Positions 24,504-38,748 of a stretch of DNA of 64,000 bases are shown here, in pieces; within the stretch, counting starts at the first letter, position 1, and every line of letters begins with the position of its first letter. The translations under genes and the position numbers were made by a program. Under the pieces are notes generated by a model that saw only the letters and a list, made by a program, of their open reading frames with translations, was not told the origin of the DNA and searched no databases. Source of the stretch: Oasisia sp. SBJ-2009 (Eukaryota; Annelida; Polychaeta; Sabellida; Siboglinidae); contig OZ024861.1 in assembly GCA_964017155.1 (NCBI GenBank), forward strand, positions 16,797,783 to 16,861,782, written 5' to 3'.

Positions 24504-26746
24504 CCAACCAGGCCCGATCATGTGGAGATTGGCGACGCGGAACAGTCATTCGACAGTGGGTGAAGCGTTGTTTTTATCAAGCTATTTTATTTATATAACA
24601 TGTTGAGGTAGATGATAATGTAGGCCGATCATTGGGAGAATCAAATCAACGAGTGCATGACATCGATACATGTATCACAGCTAATGCAAGTGGACATTAG
24701 TTTTGATGTTGCAGTTCTAATAATCGAAACGTTTTACTCAGACGATTGATCGAGCTATTTTTCACGCTATATGATGTATTTCAAGACACCCAATGTCAAA
24801 ATATGATGCAAAATAATGCACATGAAATGAAACTTGTGTAAGAGGCCGAGATCGCACCGCGGAAAGTATCTTAACACATATATGCATCAGCACCATTCGC
24901 GCGGCGAATGCCACACACATTATCGCATGTACACATACACCCACTCAATACAGTTGAGTAGATGATTCTTTGACCGTCATGACACCATGCACAACGCTTT
25001 CATCTCGACTGGAAACAGCATACTTAGGAATCAGCATGCAAAGGCAACCGACAAAAGTGCCTCTTTCTTTGCAATGGTGTAACTCAAGGGTATGCATTTG
25101 ACATGTCTTCCTTCAAAGACAAATGTAGAGATCAGTCGATGTTTTGAGACCCATATTTATTGCAGTCACACATATCTCGGCACGCAGATTTGTATCTAGG
25201 AAGTGACGGAGTTCGAATGCATATGTTGATGCATTGCCTTGAAAACAACAGCATATGCTACAGTGATCAGTGCCAACAGGCCAGCTCTTTGGCCATGTCA
25301 TGAGCGCTATGCCGACAAACAGGTAACGCCAAAGGCTAGACATAACAGCGATGGCGAAGAGCCATACGAGAAAACAAAGGTTGTTCCAAACTACCCAGAC
25401 AACTACGAAATTATATACTAGACATGCGTGGGGTTCATCACTACCCGCGCGTCGCATTCTCAGAGGGTCTGTGTCGCTCTCACGTCGGTCTCAAATAGGA
25501 AGACCTGAAACGAAAGAGCAGACATGTCGCAAGTTCAATATGAAAACGAAACCACAAATCAACTAACAGGCAATGGTCGCATCATATAATCATTGATGTT
25601 GAGCTAGCTACACACATTGTACGTCCTACAAAGCGTATTACACTACAGAGTAAATCTAGACAGTATGCGAACGAACGTCTTTTATCGCATGGAATGGCAC
25701 ATAATGCTTCAGATACATCTTTGCGCAGCCTGCATACAGCCCTCGTGGCGTAGCCGTTAACACCTTTTAGAGTTCCAGATCGCAGAGAGTAGATTGCCAA
25801 CACAATGAAAGGAATTGCTGTCGTTGAGTGTAGTAGTTTGAAGCTCAGCAGTACGAATGTTAAATAAGATACTGTCCAAACGTCTAGTTGCCTAGGCATA
25901 GGTGGAAAGCTGCTTCAGACATTGAGACAACTCATCGAAGAGTGGTATGCACCATATACAGTGTACTGTGAATGAGAACACGAATATGAATATTCTGTTC
26001 GATTTCCGACAAGAATTAGGCACTTGCGTAGAATGGAAGCCAACCTCAATTGCTCCTACGTTTGAAACTTCATCACGAGAGGCGCGGGTATGGTAGTGTA
26101 GTGGTTTTAATACGCGCGGACGCAGCAGGCGTGATATATTTGGTCTAAAAATCAATGGAGAGAGTCTGACATTGTTGAATCTAATCGGTGTTATATGCCA
26201 CGCACATTGACTTGAATCGTGCATACAAAGAACCCGAATGTCGCACAGGCCGTCGTACCATAATACAACTGTAGTCCTTTGTGTGTACCTTATTGCGAAA
26301 TAGGCTAGCGTAAGTAAAACATAGAAAGAACGAAGTAAAAGTGGAAGAAAGCGCCCCCCCCCCCCGTTTGCTTAGATCAAAGGCGTCGCCATCTTGAAAT
26401 TTGACGTCGCCGTGAACGAAAATGGCGCGTCAGCCGTATTGTCGTGACGTCACGGTATTGTTGTGGCGCGTCTTCCGGTTTGCCGCCATTACTGTGCAGC
26501 GCAGCCGAATGCTGGCGACAGATGCCAGTTTCTTTACCGTAATCTTGACCGCATCGCGGTGGGATTTGCGTCTTTGACGCCAGTGGGGTGAAGGAATGTG
26601 GGCATATGTAAGCATTGAGCCTGCTGTTTTTAATTTTGTTAGACACCGTGCACATTGTAACGCTCTTTTATTGTTTTTTTCTCAGGTGTCTGCGCCCGGT
26701 GAAGATACAGCGACACATGGCCGAAAATGTCTGGCAGCATTACTAT
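24504..26746 (+). repeat. Monomer M11 (2,243 bp), homogenised block
   Basis: Near-identical to M10. The exon-like frame and the intron-like segment are in the same open frame because of a seven-T run before the acceptor. Confidence 0.95.
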
Positions 26747-28991
26747 CCAACCAGGCCCGATCATGTGGAGATTGGCGACGCGGAACAGTCATTCGACAGT
26801 GGGTGAAGCGTTGTTTTTATCAAGCTATTTTATTTATATAACATGTTGAGGTAGATGATAATGTAGGCCGATCATTGGGAGAATCAAATCAACGAGTGCA
26901 TGACATCGATACATGTATCACAGCTAATGCAAGTGGACATTAGTTTTGATGTTGCAGTTCTAATAATCGAAACGTTTTACTCAGACGATTGATCGAGCTA
27001 TTTTTCACACTATATGATGTATTTCAAGACACCCAATGTCAAAATATGATGCAAAATAATGCACATGAAATGAAACTTGTGTAAGAGGCCGAGATCGCAC
27101 CGCGGAAAGTATCTTAACACATATATGCATCAGCACCATTCGCGCGGCGAATGCCACACACATTATCGCATGTACACATACACCCACTCAATACAGTTGA
27201 GTAGATGATTCTTTGACCGTCATGACACCATGCACAACGCTTTCATCTCGACTGGAAACAGCATACTTAGGAATCAGCATGCAAAGGCAACCGACAAAAG
27301 TGCCTCTTTCTTTGCAATGGTGTAACTCAAGGGTATGCATTTGACATGTCTTCCTTCAAAGACAAATGTAGAGATCAGTCGATGTTTTGAGACCCATATT
27401 TATTGCAGTCACACATATCTCGGCACGCAGATTTGTATCTAGGAAGTGACGGAGTTCGAATGCATATATTGATGCATTGCCTTGAAAACAACAGCATATG
27501 CTACAGTGATCAGTGCCAACAGGCCAGCTCTTTGGCCATGTCATGAGCGCTATGCCGACAAACAGGTAACGCCAAAGGCTAGACATAACAGCGATGGCGA
27601 AGAGCCATACGAGAAAACAAAGGATGTTCCAAACTACCCAGACAACTACGAAATTATATACTAGACATGCGTGGGGTTCATCACTACCCACGCGTCGCAT
27701 TCTCAGAGGGTCTGTGTCGCTCTCACGTCGGTCTCAAATAGGAAGACCTGAAACGAAAGAGCATACATGTCGCAAGTTCAATATGAAAACGAAACCACAA
27801 ATCAACTAACAGGCAATGGTCGCATAATATAATCATTGATGTTGAGCTAGCTACACACATTGTACGTCCTACAAAGCGTATTACACTACAGAGTAAATCT
27901 AGACTGTATGCGAACGAACGTCTTTTATCGCACGGAATGGCATATAATGCTTCAGATACATCTTTGCGCAGCCTCCATACAGCCCTCGTGGCGTAGCCGT
28001 TAACACGTTTTAGAGTTCCAGATCGCAGAGAGTAGATTGCCAACACAATGAAGGGAACTTCTGTCGTTGAGTGTAGTAGTTTGAATCTCAGCAGTACGAA
28101 TGCTAAATTAGATACTGTCCAAATATCTACTTGCCTAGGCATAGGTGGAAAGCTGCTTGAGACATTGAGACAACTCATCGAAGAGTGGTATGCACCATAT
28201 ACAGTGTACTGTGAATGAGAACAAGAATATGAATATTCTGTTCGATTTCCGACAAGAATTAGGCACTTGCGTAGAATGCAAGCCAACCTCAATTGCTCCT
28301 ACGTTTGAAACTTCATTACGAGAGGCGCGGGTAGGTTAGTGTAGTGGTTTTAATACGCGCGGACGCAGCAGGCGTGATATATTTGGTCTAAAAATCAATG
28401 GAGAGAGTCTGACATTGTTGATTCTAATCGGTGTTATACGCCACGCACATTTACTTGCATCGTGCATAAAAAGTACCCGAATGTCGCACAGGCCGTCGTA
28501 CCATAATACAACTGTAGTCCTATGTGTGTACCTTATTGCGAAATAGGCTAGCGCAAGTAATACATAGAAAGAACGAAGTAAAAGTGGAAGAAAGTGCCCC
28601 CCCCCCCTCCAGTTTGCTTAGATCAAAGGCGTCGCCATCTTGTAATTTGACGTCGCCGGGAACGAAAATGGCGCGTCTGCCGTATTGTCGTGACGTCACG
28701 GTATTGTTGTGGCGCGTCTTCCGGTTCGCCGCCTTTACTGTGCCGCGCAGCCGAATGCTGGCGACAGATGCCAGTTTCTTTAGGGTAATCTCGACCGCAT
28801 CGCGGTGGGATTTGCGTCTTTGACGCCAGTGGGGTGATGGAATGTGGGCATATGTAAGCATTGAGCCTGCTGTTTTTAATTTTGTTAGACACCGTGCACA
28901 TTGTAACGCTCTTTTATTGTTTTTTCTCAGGTGTCTGCGCCCGGTGAAGATACAGCGACACATGGCCGAAAACGTCTGGCAGCATTCCTGA
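26747..28991 (+). repeat. Monomer M12, chimeric (2,245 bp)
   Basis: The first 740 bp follow the M8-M11 block (CACCCAATGTC, GATGCATTGCC). From about 27624 (AAAGGATGTTCC, CCCACGCGTCG) it follows M13 and the M5/M6 type. The breakpoint is bracketed between about 27490 and 27624. Confidence 0.93.
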
Positions 28992-31234
28992 CCGACCAGG
29001 CCCGATTATGTGAAGATTGGCGACGCGGAACAGTCATTCGACAGTGGGTGAAGCGTTGTTTTTATCAAGTTATTTTATTTATATAACATGTTGAGGTAGA
29101 TGATAATGTAGGCCGTTCACTGGGAGAATCAAATCAACGAGTGCATGACATCGATACATGTATCACAGCTAATGCGAGTGGACATTAGTTTTGATGTTGC
29201 AGTTCTCATAATCGAAACGTTTTACTCAGACGATTGATCGAGCTGTTTTTCACGCTATATGATGTATTTCAAGACACACAATGTCAAAATATGATGCAAA
29301 ATAATGCACATAAAACGAAACTTGTGTAAGAGGCCGAGATCGCACCGCGAAAAATATCTTAACATATATATGCATAAGCATCATTCGCGCGGCGAATGCC
29401 ACACACATTATCGCATGTACACATACACCAACTCAATACAGTTGAGTAGATGATTCTTTGACCGTCATGACACCAAGCACAACGCATTCATCTCGACTGG
29501 AAACAGCATACTTAGGAATCAGCATGCAAAGGAAACCTACACAAGTGCCTCTTTCTTTGAAATAGTGTAACTCAAGGGTACGCATTTGACATGTCTTCCT
29601 TCTAAAACAAGTGTAGAGATCAGTCGATGTTTTGAGACCCATATTTATTGCAGTCACACATATCTCGGCACGCAGATTTGTATCTAGGAAGTGACGGAGT
29701 TCGAATGCATATGTTGATACATTGCCTTGAAAACAATGGCATATGCTACAGTGATCAGTGCCAACAGGCCAGCTCTTTGGCCATGTCATGAGCGCTATGC
29801 CGACAAACAGGTAACGCCAAAGGCTAGACATAACAGCGATGGCGAAGAGTCATACGAGAAAACAAAGGATGTTCCAAACTACCCAGACAACTACGAAATT
29901 ATATACTAGACATGCGTGGGGTTCATCACTGCCCACGCGTCGCATTCTCAGAGGGTCTGTGTCGCTCTCACGTCGGTCTCAAATAGGAAGACCTGAAACG
30001 AAAGAGCAGACATGTCGCAAGTTCAATATGAAAACGAAACCACAAATCAACTAACAGGCAATGGTCGCATAATATAATCATTGATGTTGAGCTAGCTACA
30101 CACATTGTACGTCCTACAAAGCGTATTTCACTACACAGTAAATCTAGACTGTATGCGAACGAACGTCTTTTATCGCACGGAATGGCATATAATGCTTCAG
30201 ATACATCTTTGCGCAGCCTGCATACAGCCCTCGTGGCGTAGCCGTTAACACCTTTTAGAGTTCCAGATCGCAGAGAGTAGATTGCCAACACAATGAAGGG
30301 AACTTCTGTCGTTGAGTGTAGTAGTTTGAATCTCAGCAGTACGAATGCTAAATTAGATACTGTCCAAATATCTACTTGCCTAGGCATAGGTGGAAAGCTG
30401 CTTGAGACATTGAGACAACTCATCGAAGAGTGGTATGCACCATATACAGTGTACTGTGAATGAGAACAAGAATATGAATATTCTGTTCGATTTCCGACAA
30501 GAATTAGGCACTTGCGTAGAATGCAAGCCAACCTCAATTGCTCCTACGTTTGAAACTTCATTACGAGAGGCGCGGGTAGGTTAGTGTAGTGGTTTTAATA
30601 CGCGCGGACGCAGCAGGCGTGATATATTTGGTCTAAAAATCAATGGAGAGAGTCTGACATTGTTGATTCTAATCGGTGTTATACGCCACGCACATTTACT
30701 TGCATCGTGCATAAAAAGTACCCGAATGTCGCACAGGCCGTCGTACCATAATACAACTGTAGTCCTATGTGTGTACCTTATTGCGAAATAGGCTAGCGCA
30801 AGTAAAACATAGAAAGGACGAAGTAAAAGTGGAAGAAAGCGCCCCCCCCCCCAGTTTGCTTAGATCAAAGGCGTCGCCATCTTGAAATTTGACGTCGCCG
30901 TGAACGAAAATGGCGCGTCAGCCGTATTGTCGTGACGTCACGGTATTGTTGTGGCGCGTCTTCCGGTTTGCCGCCATTACTGTGCCGCGCAGCCGAATGC
31001 TGGCGACAGATGCCAGTTTCTTTTGCGTAATCTCGACCGCATCCCGGTGGGATTTGCATCTTTGACGCCAGTGGGGTGAAGGAATGTGGGCATATGTAAG
31101 GATTGAGCCTGCTGTTTTTAATTTTGTTAGACACCGTGCACATTGTAACGCTCTTTTATTGTTTTTTTCTCAGGTGTCTGCGCCCGGTGAAGATACAGCG
31201 ACACATGGCCGAAAATGTCTGGCAGCATTAGTAT
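28992..31234 (+). repeat. Monomer M13 (2,243 bp)
   Basis: Shares AAAGGATGTTCC and the CAAATATCTACTTGCC half with M12. Private changes include CGCGAAAAATATC near 29346 and an ATGGCATATG variant near 29737. Confidence 0.95.
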
Positions 31235-33476
31235 CCCACCAGGCCCGATGATGTGGAGAATGGCGACGCGGAACAGTCATTCGACAGTGGGTGAAGCGTT
31301 GTTTTTATCAAGTTATTTTATTTATATAACATGTTGAGGTAGATGATAATGTAGGCCGATCACTGGGAGAATCAAATCAACGAGTGCATGACATCGATAC
31401 ATGTATCACAGCTAATGCGAGTGGACATTAGTTCTGATGTTGCAGTTCTAATAATCGAAACGTTTTACTCAGACGATTGATCGAGCTATTTTTCACGCTA
31501 TGTGATGTATTTCAAGACACACAATGTCAAAATATGATGCAAAATAATGCACATAAAACGAAACTTGTGTAAGAGGCCGAGATCGCACCGCGGAAAATAT
31601 CTTAACATATATATGCATAAGCATCATTCGCGCGGCGAATGCCACACACATTATCGCATGTACACATACACCCACTCAATACAGTTGAGTAGATGATTCT
31701 TTGACCGTCAAGACACCAAGCACAACGCATTCATCTCGACTGGAAACAGCATACTTAGGAATCAGCATGCAAAGGAAACCTACACAAGTGCCTGTTTCTT
31801 TGCAATAGTGTAACTCAAGGGTACGCATTTGACATGTCTTCCTTCAAAGACAAGTGTAGAGATCAGTCGATGTTTTGAGACCCATATTTATTGCAGTCAC
31901 ACATATCTCGGCACGCAGATTTGTATCTAGGAAGTGACGGAGTTCGAATGCATATGTTGATACATTGCCTTGAAAACAATAGCATATGCTACAGTGATCA
32001 ATGCCAACAGGCCAGCTGTTTGGCCATGTCATGAGCGCTATGCCGACAAACAGGAAACGCCAAAGGCTAGACATAACAGCGATGGAGAAGAGCCATACGA
32101 GAAAACAAAGGTTTTTCGAAACTACCCAGACAACTACGAAATTATATACTAGACATGCGTGGGGTTCATCACTACTCGCGCGTCGCATTCTCAGAGGGTC
32201 TGTGTCGCTCACACGTCGGTCTCAAATAGGAAGACCTGAAACCAAAGAGCAGACATGTCGCAAGTTCAATTTGAAAACGAAACCACAAAGCAGCTAACAG
32301 GCAATGGTCGCATCATATAATCATTGATGTTGAGCTAGCTACACACATTGTACGTCCTACAAAGCGTATTACACTACAGCGTAGATCTAGACAGTATGCG
32401 AACGAACGTCTTTTATCGCATGGAATGTCATATAATGCTTCAGATACATCTTTGCGCAGCCTGCATACAGCCCTCGTGGCGTAGTCGTTAACACGTTTTA
32501 GAGTTCCAGATCGCAGAGAATAGATTGCCAACACAATGAAAGGAATTGCTGTCGTTGAGTGTAGTAGTTTGAAGCTCAGCAGTACGAATGTTAAATTAGA
32601 TACTGTCCAAACGTCTATTTGCCTAGGCATAGATGGAAAGCTGCTTGAGACATTGTGACAACTCATCGAAGAGTGGTATGCACCATATACAGTGTACTGT
32701 GAATGAGAACAAGAATATGAATATTCTGTTCGATTTCCGACAAGAATTAGGCACTTGCGTAGAATGCAAGCCAACCTCAATTGCTCCTACGTTTGAAAGT
32801 TCATTACGAGAGGCGCGGGTAGGGTAGTGTAGTGGTCTTAATACGCGCGGACGCAGCAGGCGTGATACATTTGGTCTAAAAATCAATGGAGAGAGTCTGA
32901 CATTGTTGAATCTAATCGGTGTTATACGCCACGCACATTGACTTGAATCGTGCATACAAAGAACCCGAATGTCGCACAGGCCGTCGTACCATAATACAAC
33001 TGTAGTCCTATGTGTGTACCTTATTGCGAAATAGGCTAGCGCAAGTAAAACATAGAAAGAACGAAGTAAAAGTGGAAGAAAGCGCCCCCCCCCCAGTTTG
33101 CTTAGATCAAAGGCGTCGCCATCTTGAAATTTGACGTCGCCGTGAACGAAAATGGCGCGTCAGCCGTATTGTCGTGACGTCACGGTATTGTTGTGGCGCG
33201 TCTTCCGGTTTGCCGCCATTACTGTGCCGCGCAGCCGAATGCTGGCGACAGATGCCAGTTTCTTTTGCGTAATCTCGACCGCATCCCGGTGGGATTTGCG
33301 TCTTTGACGCCAGTGGGGTGAAGGAATGTGGGCATATGTAAGGATTGAGCCTGCTGTTTTTAATTTTGTTAGACACCGTGCACATTGTAACGCTCTTTTA
33401 TTGTTTTTTTCTCAGGTGTCTGCGCCCGGTGAAGATACAGCGACACATGGCCGAAAATGTCTGGCAGCATTAGTAT
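31235..33476 (+). repeat. Monomer M14 (2,242 bp)
   Basis: Starts with CCCACCAGG...GATGTGGAGAATGG, shared only with M15. It also shares TTAGTTCTGATG with M15 and GCGTAGATCTAGAC with M7 and M17. Confidence 0.95.
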
Positions 33477-36115
33477 CCCACCAGGCCCGATGATGTGGAG
33501 AATGGCGACGCGGAACAGTCATTCGACAGTGGGTGAAGCGTTGTTTTTATCAAGTTATTTTATTTATATAACATGTTGAGGTAGATGATAATGTAGGCCG
33601 ATCACTGGGAGAATCAAATCAACGAGTGCATGACATCGATACATGTATCACAGCTAATGCGAGTGGACATTAGTTCTGATGTTGCAGTTCTAATAATCGA
33701 AACGTTTTACTCAGACGATTGATCGAGCTATTTTTCACGCTATATCATGTATTTCAAGACACGCAATGTCAAAATATGATGCAAAATAATGCACATGAAA
33801 TGAAACTTGTGTAAGAGGCCGAGATCGCACCGCGGAAAGTATCTTAACACATATATGCATAATCACCATTCGCGCGGCGAATGCCACACACATTATCGCA
33901 TATACACATACACCCACTCAATACAGTTGAGTAGATGATTATTTGACCGTCATGACACCATGCACAACGCATTCATCTCGACTGGAAACAGCATACTAAG
34001 GAATCAGCATGCAAAGGCAACCGACACAAGTGCCTCTTTCTTTGCAATGGTGTAACTCAAGGGTATGCATTTGACATGTCTTCCTTCAAAGGCAAATGTA
34101 GAGATCAGTCGATGTTTTGAGACCCATATTTATTGCAGTCACAAATATCTCGGCACGCAGATTTGTATCTAGGAAGTGACGGAGTTCGAATGCATATGTT
34201 GATGCATTGCCTTGAAAACAACAGCATATGCTACAGTGATCAGTGCCAACAGGCCAGCTCTTTGGCCATGTCATGAGCGCTATGCCGACAAACAGGTAAC
34301 GCCAAAGGCTAGACATAACAGCGATGGCGAAGAGCCATACGAGAAAACAAAGGTTGTTCCAAACTACCCAGACAACTACGAAATTATATACTAGACATGC
34401 GTGGGGTTCATCATTACCCGCGCGTCGCATTCTCAGAGGGTCTGTGTCGCTCTCACGTCGGTCTCAAATAGGAAGACCTGAAACGAAAGAGCAAACATGT
34501 CGCAAGTTCAATATGAAAACGAAACCACAAATCAACTAACAAGCAATGGTCGCATCATATAATCATTGATGTTGAGCTAGCTACACACATAGTACGTCCT
34601 ACAAAGCGTATTACACTACAGAGTAAATCTGGACAGTATGCGAACGAACGTCTTTTATCGCATGGAATGGCACATAATGCTTCAGATACATCTTTGCGCA
34701 GCCTGCATACAGCCCTCGTTGCGTAGCGGTTAACACGTTTTAGAGTTCCAGATCGCAGAGAGTAGATTGCCAACACAATGAAAGGAATTGCTGTCGTTGA
34801 GTGTAGTAGTTTGAAGCTCAGCAGTACGAATGTTAAATTAGATACTGTCCAAACGTCTATTTGCCTAGGCATAGGTGGAAAGCTGCTTCAGACATTGAGA
34901 CAACTCATCGAAGAGTGGTATGCACCATATACAGTGTACTGTGAATGAGAACACGAATATGAATATTCTGTTCGATTTCCGACAAGAATTAGGCACTTGC
35001 GTAGAATGCAAGCCAACCTCAATTGCTCCTACGTTTGAAACTTCATCACGAGAGGCGCGGGTATGGTAGTGTAGTGGTTTTAATACGCGCGGACGCAGCA
35101 GGCGTGATATATTTGGTCTAAAAATAAATGAAGAGAGTCTGACATTGTTGAATCTAATCGGTGTTATACGCCACGTACATTGACTTGAATCGTGCATACA
35201 AAGTACCCGAATGTCGCACAGGCCGTCGTACCATATTTACAACTGTAGTCCTATGTGTGTACCTTATTGCGAAATAGACTAGTGCAAGTAAAAGAAGAAG
35301 AAGAACAAGAAGAATTTTTTTTTATTTGACCATTATTTAAAAACAATACAGACATACACGTTATCCATGTCATACATAAATAATCAGAACAATACAAACA
35401 TAAAAAAATTATAGCAAACATGGTAATAATGCGTATAATTAACAATAACAATCTGGGGTCAGGAGACTCCTCTAAGACCAGGCTAGTCGCTATTTAGGAA
35501 CTACCTATCCGAAAATTTAACGTACATAATAATTTCGTCATCTAGAACAAATTCTTCCAGAAATAAACCAAAAAATATAACCAAACATATATAATATGAA
35601 GATGCTTGTGTGCCGCTGACAAGATTATTGTATTTCAAGTAGAAAGGCTCTGTTTTTAAATATAAATACTGAATGAAGTTTTTAGTAAAACATAGAAAGA
35701 ACGAAGTAAAAGTGGAAGAAAGCGCCCACCCCCCCAGTTTGCTTAGATCAAAGGCGTCGTCATCTTGAAATTTGACGTCGCCGTGAACGAAAATGGCGCG
35801 TCAGCCGTATTTTCGTGACGTCACGGTATTGTTGTGGCGCGTCTTCCGGTTTGCCGCCATTACTGTGCCGCGCAGCCGAATGCTGGCGATAGATGCCAGT
35901 TTCATTAGGGTAATCTCGACCGCATCGCGGTGGGATTTGCGTCTTTGACGCCAGTGGGGTGAAGGAATGTGGGCATATGTAAGCATTGAGCCTGCTTTTT
36001 TTATTTTGTTAGACACCGTGCACATTGTAACGCTCTGTTATTGTTTTTTATCAGGTGTCTGCGCCCGGTGAAAATACAGCGACACATGGCCGAAAACGTC
36101 TGGCAGAATTACTGA
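33477..36115 (+). repeat. Monomer M15 with LINE insertion (2,639 bp)
   Basis: The start is like M14 and the middle is like the M8 group (GATGCATTGCC). It contains the LINE fragment at 35294-35683. The poly-C tract is broken by an A. Confidence 0.95.
35287..35690 (-). mobile_element. Same LINE fragment inserted in M15
   Basis: 390 bp between AGTAAAA repeats at 35287-35293 and 35684-35690. It occupies the same site, orientation and 5' truncation point as in M4 and M16, so it is one insertion event copied with its monomer. Confidence 0.7.
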
Positions 36116-38748
36116 CCGACCAGGCCCGATTACGTGAAGTTTGGCGACGCGGAAGAGTCATTCGACAGTGGGTGAAGCGTTGTTTTTATCAAGTTATTTT
36201 ATTTATATAACATGTTGAGGTAGATGATAATGTAGGCCGATCATTGGGAGAATCAAATCAACGAGTGCATGACATCGATACATGTATCACAGCTAATGCG
36301 AGTGGACATTAGTTTTGATGTTGCAGTTCTAATAATCGAAACGTTTTACTCAGACGATTGATCGAGCTATTTTTCACGCTATATGATGTATTTCAAGACA
36401 CGCAATGTCAAAATATGATGCAAAATAATGCACATAAAACGAAACTTGTGTAAAAGGCCGAGATCGCACCGCGGAAAGTATATTAACATATATATGCATA
36501 AGCACCATTCGCCCGGCGAATGCCACACACATTATCGCATGTACACATACACCCACTCAATACAGTTGAGTAGATGATTCTTTGACCGTCATGACACCAA
36601 GCACAACGCATTCATCTCGACTAGAAACAGCATACTTAGGAATCAGTATGCAAAGGCAACCTACACAAGTGCCTGTTTCTTTGCAATAGTGTAACTCAAG
36701 AGTACGCATTTGACATGTCTTCCTTCAAAGACAAGTGTAGAGATCAGTCGATGTTTTGAGTCCCATATTTATTGCAGTCACACATATCTCGGCACGCAGA
36801 TTTGTATCTAGGAAGTGACGGAGTTCGAATGCATATGTTGATACATTGCCTTGAAAACAATAGCATATGCTACAGTGATCAGTGCCAACAGGCCAGCTCT
36901 TTGGCCATGTCATGAGCGCTATGCCGACACACTGGTAACGCCAAAGGCTCGACATAACAGCGATGGAGAAGAGCCATACGAGAAAACAAAGGTTGTTCCA
37001 AACTACCCAGAAAACTACGAAATTATATACTAGACATGCGTGGGGTTCATCCCTACTCGCGCGTCGCATTCTCAGAGGGTCTGTGTCGCTCACACGTCGG
37101 TCTCAAATAGGAAGACCTGAAACCAAACAGCAGACATGTCGCAAGTTCAATTTGAAAACGAAACCACAAAGCAGCTAACAGGCAATGGTCGCATCATGTA
37201 ATCATTGATGTTGAGCTAGCTACATACATTGTACGTCCTACAAAGCGTATTACACTACAGAGTAAATATAGACTGTATGCGAACGAACGTCTTTTATCGC
37301 ATGGAATGACATATAATGCTTCAGATACATCTTTGCGCAGCCTGCATACAGCCCTCGTGGCGTCGCCGTTAACACGTTTTAGAGTTCCAGATCGCAGAGA
37401 GTAGATTGCCAACACAATGAAGGGAACTTCTGTCGTTGAGTGTAGTAGTTTGAAGCTCAGCAGTACGAATGTTAAATTATATACTGTCCAAACGTATATT
37501 TGCCTAGGCATAGGTGGAAAGCTGCTTGAGACATTGAGACAACTCATCGAAGAGTGGTATGCACCATATACAGTGTACTGTGAATGAGAACATGAATATG
37601 AATATTCTGTTCGATTTCCGACAAGAATTAGGCACTTGCGTAGAATGCAAACCAACCTCAATTGCTCCTACGTTTGAAACTTCATCACGAGAGGCGCGGG
37701 TAGGTTAGTGTAGTGGTTTTAATACGCGCGGACGCAGCAGGCGTGATATATTTGGTCTAAAAATCAATGGAGAGAGTCTGACATTGTTGAATCTAATCGG
37801 TGTTATACGCCACGTACATTGACTTGAATCGTGCATACAAAGTACCCGAATGTCGCACAGGTCGTCGTACCATATTACAACTGTAGTCCTATGTGTGTAC
37901 CTTATTGCGAAATAGACTAGTGCAAGTAAAAGAAGAAGAAGAACAAGAAGAATTTTTTTATTTGACCATTATTTAAAAACAATACACACATACACGTTAT
38001 CCATGTCATACATAAATAATCAGAACAATACAAACATAAAAAATTATAGCAAACATGGTAATAATGCGTATAATTAACAATAACAATCTGGGGTCAGGAG
38101 ACTCCTCTAAGACCAGGCTAGTCGCTATTTAGTAGCTACCTATCCGAAAATTTAACGTACATAATAATTTCGTCATCTAGAACAAATTCTTCCAGAAATA
38201 AACCAAAAAATATCACCAAACATATATAATATGAAGATGCTTGTGTGCCGCTGACAAGATTATTGTATTTCAAGTAGAAAGGCTCTGTTTTTAAATATAA
38301 ATACTGAATGAAGTTTTAGTAAAACATAGAAAGAACGAAGTAAAAGTGGAAGAAAGCGCCCCCCCCCCAGTTTGCTTAGATCAAAGGCGTCGCCATCTTG
38401 AAATTTGACGTCGCCGTGAACGAAAATGGCGCGTCAGCCGTATTGTCGTGACGTCACGGTATTGTTGTGGCGCGTCTTCCGGTTTGCCGCCATTACTGTG
38501 CCGCGCAGCCGAATGCTGGCGATAGATGCCAGTTTCATTAGGGTAATCTCGACCGCATCGCGGTGGGATTTGCGTCTTTGACGCCAGTGGGGTGAAGGAA
38601 TGTGGGCATATGTAAGCATTGAGCCTGCTTTTTTAATTTTGTTAGACACCGTGCACATTGTAACGCTCTTTTATTGTTTTTTCTCAGGTGTCTGCGCCCG
38701 GTGAAGATACAGCGACACATGGCCGAAAACGTCTGGCAGCATTCCTGA
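36116..38748 (+). repeat. Monomer M16 with LINE insertion (2,633 bp)
   Basis: The central part follows M2 (ACACACTGGTAACG, GTAAATATAGAC) and the last third follows M15 including the LINE fragment. The CRE-containing block is intact. Confidence 0.95.
37925..38324 (-). mobile_element. Same LINE fragment inserted in M16
   Basis: 386 bp between AGTAAAA repeats at 37925-37931 and 38318-38324. The T run (tail on the - strand) is shorter than in M4, as expected of slippage after copying. Confidence 0.7.

Noticed and set aside
36725..37093. Hydrophobic - strand frame resembling a membrane receptor fragment
   Set aside because: The hydrophobic run has no conserved receptor residues in order, and the frame lies in satellite DNA unrelated to the receptor genes at 56836 and 59976.
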